NCBI GenBank assembly: GCA_021813765.1 | Contig: JAKAJM010000010.1 | Coordinates: forward strand, 1 to 50,236 | Length of the DNA stretch: 50,236 nt | Source of the DNA: Nitrospirota bacterium | GTDB taxonomy: Bacteria; Nitrospirota; Thermodesulfovibrionia; Thermodesulfovibrionales; JdFR-88 | Direction: 5' to 3' | Shown: positions 16,083 through 27,152 of the stretch, piece after piece | How positions within the stretch are numbered: position 1 is the first letter of the stretch | How the letters are laid out: every line of letters starts with the position of its first letter | The notes under the pieces: model-generated | Databases searched by the model: none | Told to the model about the DNA's origin: nothing | The model's input: only the letters and a program-made list of their open reading frames with translations | Position numbers and translations under genes: made by a program

Positions 16083-17809
16083 TCGCGTCCCTGCCTCCTC
16101 CGGATGCCGGCAAAAGACAGCACATATAGCAGGCCTATCCCGATTGCCGCAATGTAATCAAGCCATGCATGCCCCATGGTGGAAAGGCCCACGGTGAACA
16201 GGGGGTTCAGAAGCGCCGCCAGCAGGAAAAAAAGAAAGCCCCACAGCATCAGCATACCCTGCAATATATTGCCGCCGTAGATATAGGCGATCCCCGGCGG
16301 GGCAAACCCAAGCGCCCTGATTAGCGCGCTCCGCTTCAACTGGCTGCCATGGATCTTAAGGAGCCTGGCCACGCGTTTTTTTGGGTCCAGGACCTCTATC
16401 TTGACAAGACTGCGGTAGCAATCGCTGCACATCCTGCCCCAGTAGAGGTCCTTTTCGCACCTTTCGCACAGGATGTTGCCGCACCTGGAACACCTGAATG
16501 CCTTCACTCTGCCTTTTTTGCCGTAAAAAAAGAAAAATACCGCAAACAGGATGGCGGCCGGCGCAAGGAGGGACGGACACAGGCCAAGTGACGAAGCCCT
16601 GCTGCCCCTTTGGACCTTTCTGAACAGGCCATAGAAATCGTGCATGCCAAGGGAGTCATACATCAGCCTGACGGCCGATGAATTTCCCTCCTCTTCGCCC
16701 ATGAACCGGGACACCTTTGAAGGGTCGAGGTCTTCGGCCTCTTTATAAAGCTCGTCTCCCTTTTTGTAGTCCAGCTGGTCCCTGCTGATGCGGGCCAGGT
16801 TGAAATAGGCCGCGGCGCCCGGCCTTATGCCTATGGATGCCTGATAGAACTGGCCGGCCTTGTCCGGCTCTCCAAGCAGATAGTAGCAGTTTCCCAGGTT
16901 TACATATGCCCGCGCGTCCTTTTTTTTGTCTATTGCCGCGCTGTAGGCGGCAATGGCGTCTGGAAACTTCCCTGCCCTGCCCGCGGCCAGGCCGTAGGAA
17001 AAAAGGGAGTCAAAATCCCTTTCGCCCTGAAGGGTGTCAAGTGCAAGCGAACTGTCCGTGCCCTCATTTACCGCTACCACCGCCCTCATATCCGGCGTGG
17101 CCATGTGATAAACACTTTCGGCCCATCCGGACAGGTATGGCACAAATACAAAAAACAGCATTATCAGGTAGACAAGCACCCGGTCCCGCTTTTGAAAATA
17201 CAGGCCAAGCAGAAGAAAAACTGAGGCCAGGAAGAAAAAAGGCCCGAAAAAAGCCCCTGCCGCCGGCAGCAGGAACAGGAAAAAATGTCTCCTGTCCTCG
17301 TTTATATCGTGCTTCAAAAGCGGGAACTCCCTGGAAAACCTGAGGGCCGCCGCCGCCGCAAGGGCGATGAAAAAAGACCAGACGAGGGCAAAGGCAAGAA
17401 GGCCTGACAAGTCCATGGCCCACCACCAGTTCCTGCCGTACGCCTTGAAACCCTCGATGCAATAATAAATCCCGCTCAAAAGACCTCCAGGGAAATTCCG
17501 GAACTCCCGGGCCGCAAGACTGAAATACACCGGCGGGAAATTGGGAGCCGCAAGAAGAGCCTGCTGCAGGAAAGCCCCGGAGTGGGCCGGATCGTTTGCC
17601 GCCCTTTCCATAAGCACATAGGCTAGCGGCTCGTTTTCCCTCGGGGCAGGCGGTGCCGACGGGCTGTTGCTGAAGGCGGCTGCCCGGGCCGCCGGCATGG
17701 CCGCACAAAGGGCGGATGCTGAAAAGAAGATAAAAAACGCCGTCAAAAAAGAAAAAGAAAAAGAAAAAAAGCTGAAAAACCTATGCCTTCTCACCAATTC
17801 TCCGTTCAC
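16073..17809 (-). CDS. Multi-pass membrane protein with TPR repeats and a zinc ribbon
   Basis: 578 residues from GTG 17809; the GTG at 17794, with GGAG five bases upstream, may be the true start. A Phe/Ser-rich signal-type helix (about 8-36), helices near 137-155 and 180-230, TPR units at about 270-370 (DAIAAYSAAIDKKKDARAYVNLGNCYYLLGEPDKAGQFYQ), a helix near 415, a four-Cys-pair zinc ribbon (CSRCGNILCERC...CSDCY, about 440-470) and C-terminal helices. It lies between plsY (overlap) and the DUF4388-pseudopilin gene (10-base overlap) and probably works with the latter. No function can be named. Confidence 0.75.
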   Translation of the reverse strand: MNGELVRRHRFFSFFSFSFSFLTAFFIFFSASALCAAMPAARAAAFSNSPSAPPAPRENEPLAYVLMERAANDPAHSGAFLQQALLAAPNFPPVYFSLAAREFRNFPGGLLSGIYYCIEGFKAYGRNWWWAMDLSGLLAFALVWSFFIALAAAAALRFSREFPLLKHDINEDRRHFFLFLLPAAGAFFGPFFFLASVFLLLGLYFQKRDRVLVYLIMLFFVFVPYLSGWAESVYHMATPDMRAVVAVNEGTDSSLALDTLQGERDFDSLFSYGLAAGRAGKFPDAIAAYSAAIDKKKDARAYVNLGNCYYLLGEPDKAGQFYQASIGIRPGAAAYFNLARISRDQLDYKKGDELYKEAEDLDPSKVSRFMGEEEGNSSAVRLMYDSLGMHDFYGLFRKVQRGSRASSLGLCPSLLAPAAILFAVFFFFYGKKGRVKAFRCSRCGNILCERCEKDLYWGRMCSDCYRSLVKIEVLDPKKRVARLLKIHGSQLKRSALIRALGFAPPGIAYIYGGNILQGMLMLWGFLFFLLAALLNPLFTVGLSTMGHAWLDYIAAIGIGLLYVLSFAGIRRRQGREWL

Positions 17810-18368
17810 CGCCGCTGATAAGTCTTTTTATATTGCCCGTATGCCTCACGATTATCAAGAGCGCAAGGGCCGCAGCGGTAAGGACAACGGGCCCGGGTGC
17901 GCCCAGAAAATATGAGGCCGCAGGCAGCGCCGCGAACGCCACGAGAGCTGAAAGTGATGAATATCTGGTCAACAGGGCGACCGCAAGCCACACGGCAACA
18001 GCAAAGGCCCCCGACAGCGGCGAAATGGAGGCGATCACTCCCAGGCTCGTTGCCACTCCTTTTCCGCCTTTGAATTTAAGAAAAACGGAGAAGTTGTGGC
18101 CCAGCACGGCGCAAAATCCAGCCATGCCCTGCCAGATGGCATCCAGGCCCAAAAGCCTCGCGACGGCAACTGCGGCCGCACCCTTCATGGAATCGCCAAG
18201 AAGGGTGAACAACGCTGCCCATTTGCCCGCACTCCTTAACACATTGGTGGCCCCTATGTTACCGCTGCCGGTCTTTCTGAGGTCAATGCCCTTGGCGCTT
18301 GCGATCAAAAGACCAAAAGGCAGCGAGCCAAGCAGATAACATGCCAGAAGGAAGGCAGGCTTCGCCAT
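17781..18368 (-). CDS. plsY: Acyl-phosphate:glycerol-3-phosphate acyltransferase
   Basis: A 195-residue integral membrane enzyme that makes lysophosphatidate from acyl-phosphate. PlsY signatures are present: CYLLGSLPFGLLIA at the N-terminus, KTGSGNIGATNVLR (substrate loop), GHNFSVFLKFKGGKGVATSLG, and a positively charged tail. The start is set at MAKPAFLLACYLLGS; the longer in-frame reading passes through pgsA in another frame. It is 5 bases downstream of pgsA, giving consecutive phospholipid genes, and its 3' end overlaps the next gene. Confidence 0.95.
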   Translation of the reverse strand: MAKPAFLLACYLLGSLPFGLLIASAKGIDLRKTGSGNIGATNVLRSAGKWAALFTLLGDSMKGAAAVAVARLLGLDAIWQGMAGFCAVLGHNFSVFLKFKGGKGVATSLGVIASISPLSGAFAVAVWLAVALLTRYSSLSALVAFAALPAASYFLGAPGPVVLTAAALALLIIVRHTGNIKRLISGGERRIGEKA

Positions 18369-18373
18369 TTCGC

Positions 18374-18919
18374 CTATACCGAAGACCTCCGGAAAGATAT
18401 CGTATATTTGACCCCGGAGAAGACCGAAAGCGCGAGGGCCAGGTAGATAAGGCAGGTGCCGATATCGTGAAAAGAGCCATAGCTCCTGCCGTCCAGGACA
18501 AGACAGGTCACCGCAATGAACTGAAAGACCGCCTTCAGCTTGCCCCCCATCTCCGCAGGCATCACCATTCCCTTGGACAAGGCCACCACCCGGAGAGCGG
18601 TTACCAGGAACTCCCTCAGAATGAGGGCCGAGGCCACCCAGACCGCAAGCTCTTCCATGTATACCATGAGTATGAGGGCGGAGATGACGAGGAACTTGTC
18701 CGCGATGGGGTCCATGATGATGCCGAACTTTGTAATGTCCCCGGTCTTCCTGGCCAGGTAGCCGTCGAACCAATCCGTCATCGAGGCAAAAGCGAAAACT
18801 GACGCCCCCGCAACCGGGTAGTCCGGCGCGACGTACAGGAAAACAGGGATGACTAGCACCCTGCTTAACGTAAGTATTGTGGGCAGGTTAAGCTTTACGG
18901 TAGGAGTCGATGATGCCAT
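18374..18919 (-). CDS. pgsA: CDP-diacylglycerol--glycerol-3-phosphate 3-phosphatidyltransferase
   Basis: A 181-residue membrane enzyme making phosphatidylglycerol phosphate. The CDP-alcohol phosphotransferase signature D-G-x2-A-R-x8-G-x3-D-x3-D is complete as DGYLARKTGDITKFG followed by IIMDPIADK. N-terminal LPTILTLSRVLVIP is typical. The start overlaps the end of kdsC by 32 bases, indicating translational coupling in the kds-pgsA-plsY run. Confidence 0.95.
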   Translation of the reverse strand: MASSTPTVKLNLPTILTLSRVLVIPVFLYVAPDYPVAGASVFAFASMTDWFDGYLARKTGDITKFGIIMDPIADKFLVISALILMVYMEELAVWVASALILREFLVTALRVVALSKGMVMPAEMGGKLKAVFQFIAVTCLVLDGRSYGSFHDIGTCLIYLALALSVFSGVKYTISFRRSSV

Positions 18920-19445
18920 CCCAGAGCCCCTTGGCCTTCATTATGAATTCCGCGCATTCCCTGGCGGCCCCGCAGCCGCCCTTCGCCTTCGTTATCATGA
19001 GCGCGTGCCTTTTTGCCTCCTCGTGGGCATCCGCGACGGCCACCGGAAGCCCTGCGCGCCTGAGTATCGGAATATCGACCACGTCGTCGCCAACATAAGC
19101 CGTTTCCTCCGCGGAGAGTCCGAGCTTTGCAATGAGCGCCTCGTATGCGGGCGCCTTCTCGATGCAGCGCTGGTAAACCTCCATAATGCCAAGCTCGCCG
19201 GCCCGCTTTTCCACCACCCTGGAATACCTTCCGGTTATTATCGCCACGTTCACGCCCGACCGCTGGAGCAGCTTTATGCCGTGCCCGTCCCGGACGTCGA
19301 ACTTTTTATATTCGTCGCCGTCCCCGTCCAGTATTATCCCTCCGTCGGTGAGCACTCCGTCCACATCGAATATGAGGAGTTTTACCTTTCTGGCCCGCTC
19401 TTTGAGCGCCTTTGCGCCCAAGGGCTTTTCCCTCTGCCTTTTCAA
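18888..19445 (-). CDS. kdsC: 3-deoxy-D-manno-octulosonate 8-phosphate phosphatase
   Basis: KdsC releases phosphate from Kdo-8-P. This 185-residue HAD protein of the cap-less C0 type has the nucleophile motif FDVDGVLTDGGI, then DGHGIKLLQRSGVNVAIITGR, and the metal motif GDDVVDIPILRRAG. The KaxayeAL linker is present as KAPAYEAL. Four bases overlap kdsD. It is the third dedicated step of Kdo synthesis encoded in this run. Confidence 0.96.
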   Translation of the reverse strand: MKRQREKPLGAKALKERARKVKLLIFDVDGVLTDGGIILDGDGDEYKKFDVRDGHGIKLLQRSGVNVAIITGRYSRVVEKRAGELGIMEVYQRCIEKAPAYEALIAKLGLSAEETAYVGDDVVDIPILRRAGLPVAVADAHEEAKRHALMITKAKGGCGAARECAEFIMKAKGLWDGIIDSYRKA

Positions 19446-20419
19446 GCGATGCCCTTCTTTAAGATATCGGTTATATGTATGACGCCCTCTGCCCTGCCCT
19501 TATTATCCAGAACCGCAAGAGTCGTTATCGAATGGTTTTCCATTTTTTCAAGCGCCCGGAAAGCAAGCTCGCCCGCATGCACGGATTTAGGGTTTTTGCT
19601 CATGAGCTTGCGTGCCTGCATGTCGAAAAGCTCCTTGCCATGCTGCTCTATGGCTCTCCTCAGGTCACCGTCGGTTATTACCCCCAGAACCATGCCGGAG
19701 CCGTCGGCAACAAGGGTCATGCCAAGCCTCTTGGATGACATCTCCAGGATCACCCCGGACATGGGGGTGTCCGGCGAAACTGAGGGCATGTCTTTTCCGC
19801 ATATCATGAGGTCCCTCACCGTGACCAGGAGCTTTTTCCCAAGGCTGCCGCCCGGATGGAGACTGGCAAAATCCTCTTCCCTGAAACCCCTTTTCCTTAT
19901 CAGGACAACGGCAAGTGCGTCCCCCATGGCAAGTGTTGCCGTGGTTGATGCCGTGGGCACTATGTTATGCGGGCAGGCCTCCTCCTTTACACCTATGTCG
20001 ATGATGGCGGCGGCGGCCCTGCACAAAGTGGAGGCGCAGTTTCCGCTCATTGCCGCTAGCGGTGCGCCGGTTTTTTTAATGTGGGGCAGAATGGCTATAA
20101 GCTCCTCGGTCTCGCCGCTGTTGGAGATGGCTAGCACCACGTCATGCTCGGTAACCATTCCGAGGTCCCCATGGATGGCTTCCGCAGGGTGCAAAAAAAT
20201 GGAAGGGATATTCACGGAGGAAAAAGTGGCAGATATCTTCTTGCCCACAAGGCCGGATTTGCCCATTCCGGTTACGATGACCCTGCCCTTGCATCCATCT
20301 ATCATCTGTACGGTCTTTAAAAAACCGTCACCCAGCCTGCCGATGAGCGCGATCAACGCATCGGCTTCCACCTTCAAGACCCTTTCAGCCTCTCGTAGCA
20401 GCTCTCTGTTATCTTCCAT
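19442..20419 (-). CDS. kdsD: Arabinose-5-phosphate isomerase
   Basis: KdsD interconverts ribulose 5-P and arabinose 5-P, feeding Kdo synthesis. The N-terminal SIS domain (about 30-190) carries GMGKSGLVGKKISATFSS and HPAEAIHGDLGMV, followed by two CBS domains (about 205-325), the usual architecture at 325 residues. It lies between kdsA (6 bases) and kdsC (4-base overlap). Confidence 0.95.
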   Translation of the reverse strand: MEDNRELLREAERVLKVEADALIALIGRLGDGFLKTVQMIDGCKGRVIVTGMGKSGLVGKKISATFSSVNIPSIFLHPAEAIHGDLGMVTEHDVVLAISNSGETEELIAILPHIKKTGAPLAAMSGNCASTLCRAAAAIIDIGVKEEACPHNIVPTASTTATLAMGDALAVVLIRKRGFREEDFASLHPGGSLGKKLLVTVRDLMICGKDMPSVSPDTPMSGVILEMSSKRLGMTLVADGSGMVLGVITDGDLRRAIEQHGKELFDMQARKLMSKNPKSVHAGELAFRALEKMENHSITTLAVLDNKGRAEGVIHITDILKKGIA

Positions 20420-20425
20420 ACAGCG

Positions 20426-21244
20426 CTATAACGCCTCTTTTATCCTCTTGAGTGCGGCAAGGAACTCCTGGACATCGTCAAGGGCTATCATGTTAGGCCC
20501 GTCGCAAAGGGCCTTCCCGGGCTCCGGATGCACCTCCATGAAGATGCCGTCGGCCCCTGCGGCCACCGCCGCCTTTGCCAGGGTCAGGGCAAATTCCCTC
20601 TGCCCGCCTGAGCGCGTTCCTTGCCCTCCGGGCAGTTGGACGCTGTGGGTAGCGTCAAACACAACGGGGTAACCGAAGGCCCTCATGATGGGTATCCCCC
20701 GCATGTCAACGACAAGGTTATTATACCCGAAGGCCGTGCCTCTTTCCGTAAGCATCAGGGACCGGTTCCCGGTGGAAGTGAACTTCCCCACCGCGTTTTC
20801 CATCTCCTGCGGAGACAAAAACTGCCCTTTTTTGATATTGCCGGGCTTGCCGGTGCGCGAAACCGCAAGTATCAGGTCTGTCTGCCTGGACAGGAAAGCC
20901 GGCACCTGGAGGGCGTCAAGCACATGCGCGGCGGCCTGCGTCTCCTCCACCGAGTGCACGTCCGAGATGACCGGCACGCCGAGGGAAGCCTTTGCGTCCG
21001 CAAGCACCTGCAGCCCGCGCTCCAGTCCTGGCCCTCTGAAGGAAGACACCGAGTTCCTGTTTGCCTTGTCATAAGAGCTTTTAAGAACGTAGGGCAGCCC
21101 CAGGGCGGAGCATATCTCCTTCAGCCTTGCCGCCGTATGGAAGACGACGTCCCGGCTTTCTATCACGCAGGGGCCTGCGATTATCATGAGCGGGCCGCCC
21201 CCGCCTATCTCCTCAGTGAGGATCCTTACCTTTGCGGTCTTCAT
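20426..21244 (-). CDS. kdsA: 3-deoxy-8-phosphooctulonate synthase, metal-dependent type
   Basis: KdsA condenses PEP with arabinose 5-P to Kdo-8-P. The 272 residues include IAGPCVIES near 22-30, LKSSYDKANRNS, DVHS and DATHSVQLPG. Cys26 in GPC marks the metal-dependent class, as in Aquifex; the E. coli class has Asn at this position. The sequence therefore predicts a divalent-metal requirement. It lies between pyrG (30 bases) and kdsD. Confidence 0.95.
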   Translation of the reverse strand: MKTAKVRILTEEIGGGGPLMIIAGPCVIESRDVVFHTAARLKEICSALGLPYVLKSSYDKANRNSVSSFRGPGLERGLQVLADAKASLGVPVISDVHSVEETQAAAHVLDALQVPAFLSRQTDLILAVSRTGKPGNIKKGQFLSPQEMENAVGKFTSTGNRSLMLTERGTAFGYNNLVVDMRGIPIMRAFGYPVVFDATHSVQLPGGQGTRSGGQREFALTLAKAAVAAGADGIFMEVHPEPGKALCDGPNMIALDDVQEFLAALKRIKEAL

Positions 21245-21274
21245 AGGACTTTTTTGTTCTTTACTTTTGTTTCT

Positions 21275-23706
<2,432 letters not shown>

Positions 23707-23714
23707 AACAGGTT

Positions 23715-23744
23715 ATTATAAAAAACCGGGAGCACTTAAAACAA
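23715..23744 (-). promoter_or_regulatory. kdsB operon promoter
   Basis: On the minus strand TTGTTT (23739-23744), an 18-base spacer and a perfect TATAAT (23715-23720). The kdsB ATG at 23706 follows after 8 bases, at the expected transcription start, and no Shine-Dalgarno is present. Confidence 0.6.
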
Positions 23745-23820
23745 GGAACATGATTGCCGGGTTATGGTACAGTTTTTTTGAATCCCAGAGACAAGGAGGC
23801 GAGGTGGGCTTGGCTTGCTC

Positions 23821-23913
23821 GTTCCCGCTACGACGGGAATCGTTCTTGCCTTTTACGGCAAGAAAAGATTCCGCCCGTTTTTATTTGCAACCAGAATAAA
23901 TCCGGCCGTAATG
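23821..23913 (-). repeat. Family A intergenic repeat, copy 2
   Basis: In reverse orientation to copy 1: GATTCCGCCCGTTTTTATTT at 23868-23887, then CCAGAATAAATCCGGCCG, with CCCGCTACGACGGGAATCG at the left. The termini are degraded. It lies between kdsB and the EamA-type gene. Confidence 0.7.
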
Positions 23914-23979
23914 AGGTAACGTTAAGGTGTACCATTACCGATTGTAGCAGGGCACACGGGAAATTTCCGCCCGGATGCG

Positions 23980-24408
23980 TCATTCGGATACGGCGGTGCT
24001 TTGCTCCTTTGCGGGCGCGGCATGAAGGGACGAACTGGACGAGCCCACGGCGATAAGGGTTATCCCAAGCACTATCACGACTATGCCGGACCACCTGAGC
24101 CAGGATATCTCCTCTTTCAGGAATATCTTGGCCATGAAGGCTGCCGCAATGTAGGAGAAAGCGGTAAGGGGCATTACAAAACTCAAGTCCGCCTGGGAAA
24201 GAGAAATAAGGTACAGGAAGAAAAAGCAGGCCAGAAGCGCGGTGCCTATAACAATGTAGGGAGAGGTGATCACGGTGCCAAACCAGCCGGCCCACTTGGA
24301 AGGCTCACTCCAGTCTATGTCTCCGATCCTCCTCATCCCATAACTTAAAAAGGTCTCGCCAACCGCGGCACAGAGGGCCGCTATAAGAATTATGCCGATC
24401 GTCTTCAT
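23980..24408 (-). CDS. Small EamA/SMR-type membrane transporter
   Basis: 142 residues with four hydrophobic helices (about 3-20, 46-70, 77-95 and 105-122), half the size of a full EamA (DMT) carrier, so it probably works as a dimer. The sequence SQADLSFVMPLTAFSYIAAAFMAKIFLKEEISWLRWSGIVVIVLG is typical of this fold. The C-terminal tail is Ser/Ala-rich and lacks helix. An AAGGTG box sits 8 bases before the ATG. It follows hpnK by about 56 bases on the same strand, so a role in moving a hopanoid or its sugar intermediate is possible but unproven. Confidence 0.75.
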   Translation of the reverse strand: MKTIGIILIAALCAAVGETFLSYGMRRIGDIDWSEPSKWAGWFGTVITSPYIVIGTALLACFFFLYLISLSQADLSFVMPLTAFSYIAAAFMAKIFLKEEISWLRWSGIVVIVLGITLIAVGSSSSSLHAAPAKEQSTAVSE

Positions 24409-24464
24409 CGTATTATCACCTTAAAGGGAAATCGTCAAAAACCTTTCCACGTTTTTTTGTTATT

Positions 24465-25319
24465 TTACACCATATCGGGCACGTCTTTGAAACCTGCCAG
24501 GGTGATGCTGCATGAGCGGGCAAGCCTTTTCACCTTTTCGGAGACTGCCGCATCAAGCTCTCTTGTCCCGCCGGGCGTGGAGAGGTCAGGATGCAGAAAG
24601 ACCTCCGCGACCGGCCCCTTTATATGCAGCATCAGCCCCAGAAGGTAATCCTCGCGGACCCGACCGGTATGGGAAAGCCCATAGGTGTTAGCAAAACGAA
24701 ACCCCATTGCCCGCGCCCTTCTGGCGTTGAATAATTCAAGAGCCTTGAAGGCAGCCCATTCATGGCCCCTCCGGGCCCATGCAAAAAGCCTGTCAAATGA
24801 CCTTATTGGCCCCAAAGGCCCGGGAGGCATCCTGAGCCACCTGACGCCCCGCCTGTCCGCGGCCCTGCAGAGCAGCCCAAACAGGACCGGATGGGCATGC
24901 AGGTGATGATGGGAGTCCACGTGCGCAGGCCTTATCCCGGCCTCCTGGAGACGGTCGAACTGTGCCTCTATCTCCGCCTCAAGCTGTCCTGCCAGTGTCT
25001 TTCTCCCGCTCCAGTACCTGATGCCCGCTTTTGCCGGGTTTTTCTCGAAAAAACCTCTTTCATCAGTGATGTCTGGTATCACGGAGTGCGGGAGCACGGC
25101 GCGCCCGTCGCAGAACGTTGCGTGGAGGCCCACGGAAAGACCCGGAAGACTGCGGACAAGCTCAACGGCCTCCTCAAAGGCCTCCCCTCCGGCCATGATG
25201 CTTGCCGAATTCAATATGCCCATGCGGCGGGCCTTTTCTATCGCCGCATTTACAGAGGTGTCCCTGCCCAGGTCATCGGCATTGACCACAAGAAAAGTTC
25301 TTTTGTTTTTCCGGTCCAT
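24465..25319 (-). CDS. hpnK: Hopanoid-associated deacetylase HpnK (YdjC/ChbG fold)
   Basis: A 284-residue YdjC-family carbohydrate deacetylase. The metal-binding NADDLGRD near residue 13, the VDSHHHLHAHP block near 128 and the conserved late His in VFLHPD are present. In hopanoid producers, HpnK removes the acetyl group from N-acetylglucosaminyl bacteriohopanetetrol. The adjacent hpnJ supports this reading over ChbG. It is separated from hpnJ by 238 bases holding a family A repeat. Confidence 0.85.
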   Translation of the reverse strand: MDRKNKRTFLVVNADDLGRDTSVNAAIEKARRMGILNSASIMAGGEAFEEAVELVRSLPGLSVGLHATFCDGRAVLPHSVIPDITDERGFFEKNPAKAGIRYWSGRKTLAGQLEAEIEAQFDRLQEAGIRPAHVDSHHHLHAHPVLFGLLCRAADRRGVRWLRMPPGPLGPIRSFDRLFAWARRGHEWAAFKALELFNARRARAMGFRFANTYGLSHTGRVREDYLLGLMLHIKGPVAEVFLHPDLSTPGGTRELDAAVSEKVKRLARSCSITLAGFKDVPDMV

Positions 25320-25344
25320 AAAAAGTTTTTAACATTAACCCGCC

Positions 25345-25442
25345 GTCATTCCCGCAGCGAAGCGCGCCGGAAATCGTTGTTTTCAAAGTAGATTCCGCCC
25401 ATTTTTTATTTGCAACCAAAATAAAATTCCGGCCGGAATGAC
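25345..25442 (-). repeat. Family A intergenic repeat, copy 3
   Basis: This copy has the cleanest ends, GTCATTCCCGC at 25345 and GGCCGGAATGAC ending at 25442, giving an 8-base perfect terminal inverted repeat. The interior GATTCCGCCCATTTTTTATT and TGCAACCAAAATAAAATTCC correspond to copy 2. Just beyond it, CACGGGACACCACACTAG (25457-25474) resembles the TAGTGTC-type end found beside copy 4. Confidence 0.8.
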
Positions 25443-25557
25443 ACATTTATGACAGCTATTCACGGGACACCACACTAGGGAATGGGAAAGGCCCCGGAAT
25501 TGATTTTTCCCCGGGATAATCACCCCCTCGGGACATTCGTCCCCCGGGATATCGTCC

Positions 25558-26979
25558 CTATTTGGCTATTTCCTTTCTCCTTGCCATGAAGGACAAAAAC
25601 TCCCTGCCCTCCCTGGCCCTGCGCTTGAGCACCTGCCGGTCGGAAAGCATCTCTTTCAGTATGCGGAGCACGGGGCGGGGCCTGAAGTAAAACCTCCTGT
25701 AAAACCTCTCCACGTTCTCGAATATCTCCTCTTTGGAAAGGTGGGGATAAGAGAGCGCTCCGGTCTGAATGCCATTGTCAACAAGCCCGCTTTCGGCCAT
25801 GCTTAGCCAGCCTTCCTTTGTGGCCTGGCAGTAAAGCTCGGTGCCTGGGTATGGGGCGGCAAGGGACACCTGTATGCTGTAAGGGTCTATCTCCTCGGCG
25901 AACCGGACGGTCTCTTCTATCGTCTCCGGGGTCTCTCCGGGAAGCCCCAGGATGAAGCAGGCGTGAAGAAGGATGCCAAGCTCCCTGGCGTCCTTTACGA
26001 ATTTCCTGGCCCCCTCCACAGTTATGCCCTTTTTAATATTGTTCAGTATCTTCTGGTTTGCCGACTCAAAGCCCACTACAAGCAGCCTCAGCCCGTTTTC
26101 CTTGAACACCTTGAGAGTTTCGTAAGGGACGGTGGCCCTGGCCGTGGCCGACCACTTTACCCCCAGGGGACCTATTTTTCTTGCGATCTCCTCTGCGCGG
26201 GCCGGGTTTCCTGTAAAGGTGTCGTCATCGAAATAAAACTCCTTCACCTGAGGGAACAGGCCCTTTGCATGGGCAAACTCCTCGTATACGTTCTGGACGC
26301 TCCTGGTGCGGACCACCCCGCCGCCTATCGTCTGGTGCCAAAGGCAGAAGGTGCACTTGGCCCTGCAACCCCTGGCGGTGTATAGGGCCATGTAGGGATG
26401 GTCCAGGTAGCCGTCATAGTAATCTTCTATTTTAAGGTCCCTGGCGTATATGTCCGTGACAAAAGGCAGGGCGTCAAGATCTGTTATCAGTGGGCGGGCA
26501 GGAGTGCGTACAAGCTTCCCGTCCTTAAGGTAGGCAACGCCCTGGACCTCTTTGAAGTCCCTGCCCCGGGCGATCTCGGCGATCGTATAGTCGAACTCCC
26601 CTATGCAGACAAAGTCCAGCGCCGGGCAGCTTTTAAGCGTCTCAAACGGAAGCGTCATCACATGGGGGCCGACCAGCGAAACCAGCATGCCCGGATAGGC
26701 TTCCTTGAAGCGGCTGGCGACGCTGCAATCGTTTTTGACTGTAGGGGTGCTCGTATGGATCACGACCATATCGAACCCTTTTCCGGCCCGGACCACGTCT
26801 TCAATTCCGGCCCCGGAGGGCGGAGCGTCTACAAGCAGGCTTTCCTTTACAAGCCCCGCGCCATAAGCAAGCCATGCCGGATACCAGAAAGAGCGCACCT
26901 CGCGGGCCGCCTGGTAGCGTGCCCCGGCCCCTCCGTCGAAACCGTCAAAAGAGGGAGGATTAAGAAAGAGCACCTTCAT
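25558..26979 (-). CDS. hpnJ: Hopanoid biosynthesis radical SAM protein HpnJ
   Basis: 473 residues. It starts MKVLFLNPPSFDGFDGGAG and continues ARYQAAREVRSFWYPAWLA, the characteristic HpnJ N-terminus. A B12-binding-like domain (about 1-140) precedes the radical SAM core with the cluster motif GCRAKCTFCLW near 208, FYFDDDTFTGNPAR near 255 and ILGLPGETPETIEET near 345. HpnJ is required for the cyclitol ether head group of bacteriohopanetetrol, a glucosamine ring contraction. It is expected to act after HpnK. The glycosyltransferase hpnI and squalene-hopene cyclase are not in the window. Confidence 0.9.
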   Translation of the reverse strand: MKVLFLNPPSFDGFDGGAGARYQAAREVRSFWYPAWLAYGAGLVKESLLVDAPPSGAGIEDVVRAGKGFDMVVIHTSTPTVKNDCSVASRFKEAYPGMLVSLVGPHVMTLPFETLKSCPALDFVCIGEFDYTIAEIARGRDFKEVQGVAYLKDGKLVRTPARPLITDLDALPFVTDIYARDLKIEDYYDGYLDHPYMALYTARGCRAKCTFCLWHQTIGGGVVRTRSVQNVYEEFAHAKGLFPQVKEFYFDDDTFTGNPARAEEIARKIGPLGVKWSATARATVPYETLKVFKENGLRLLVVGFESANQKILNNIKKGITVEGARKFVKDARELGILLHACFILGLPGETPETIEETVRFAEEIDPYSIQVSLAAPYPGTELYCQATKEGWLSMAESGLVDNGIQTGALSYPHLSKEEIFENVERFYRRFYFRPRPVLRILKEMLSDRQVLKRRAREGREFLSFMARRKEIAK

Positions 26980-27152
26980 TTCGCGTCACCAAAAAAACCT
27001 GTTGTCATCGTTTCAGCCGATCTCCTCACGGTAAAGGCCTTTTTCTTTTTCTGCCCGGCTTAAAATTTTTTAAAAGCCCGTTTAGCATAACAAAAAATAA
27101 ATATACCATACTTTCGGGATGCGGAATTAACAAAAATTTTTCTGTTAAACTG

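Noticed and set aside
18849-20672. A 607-codon plus-strand open frame opposite pgsA-kdsC-kdsD
   Set aside because: It is antisense to three clear genes, its translation has no domain signature, and long antisense frames are expected in GC-rich DNA.
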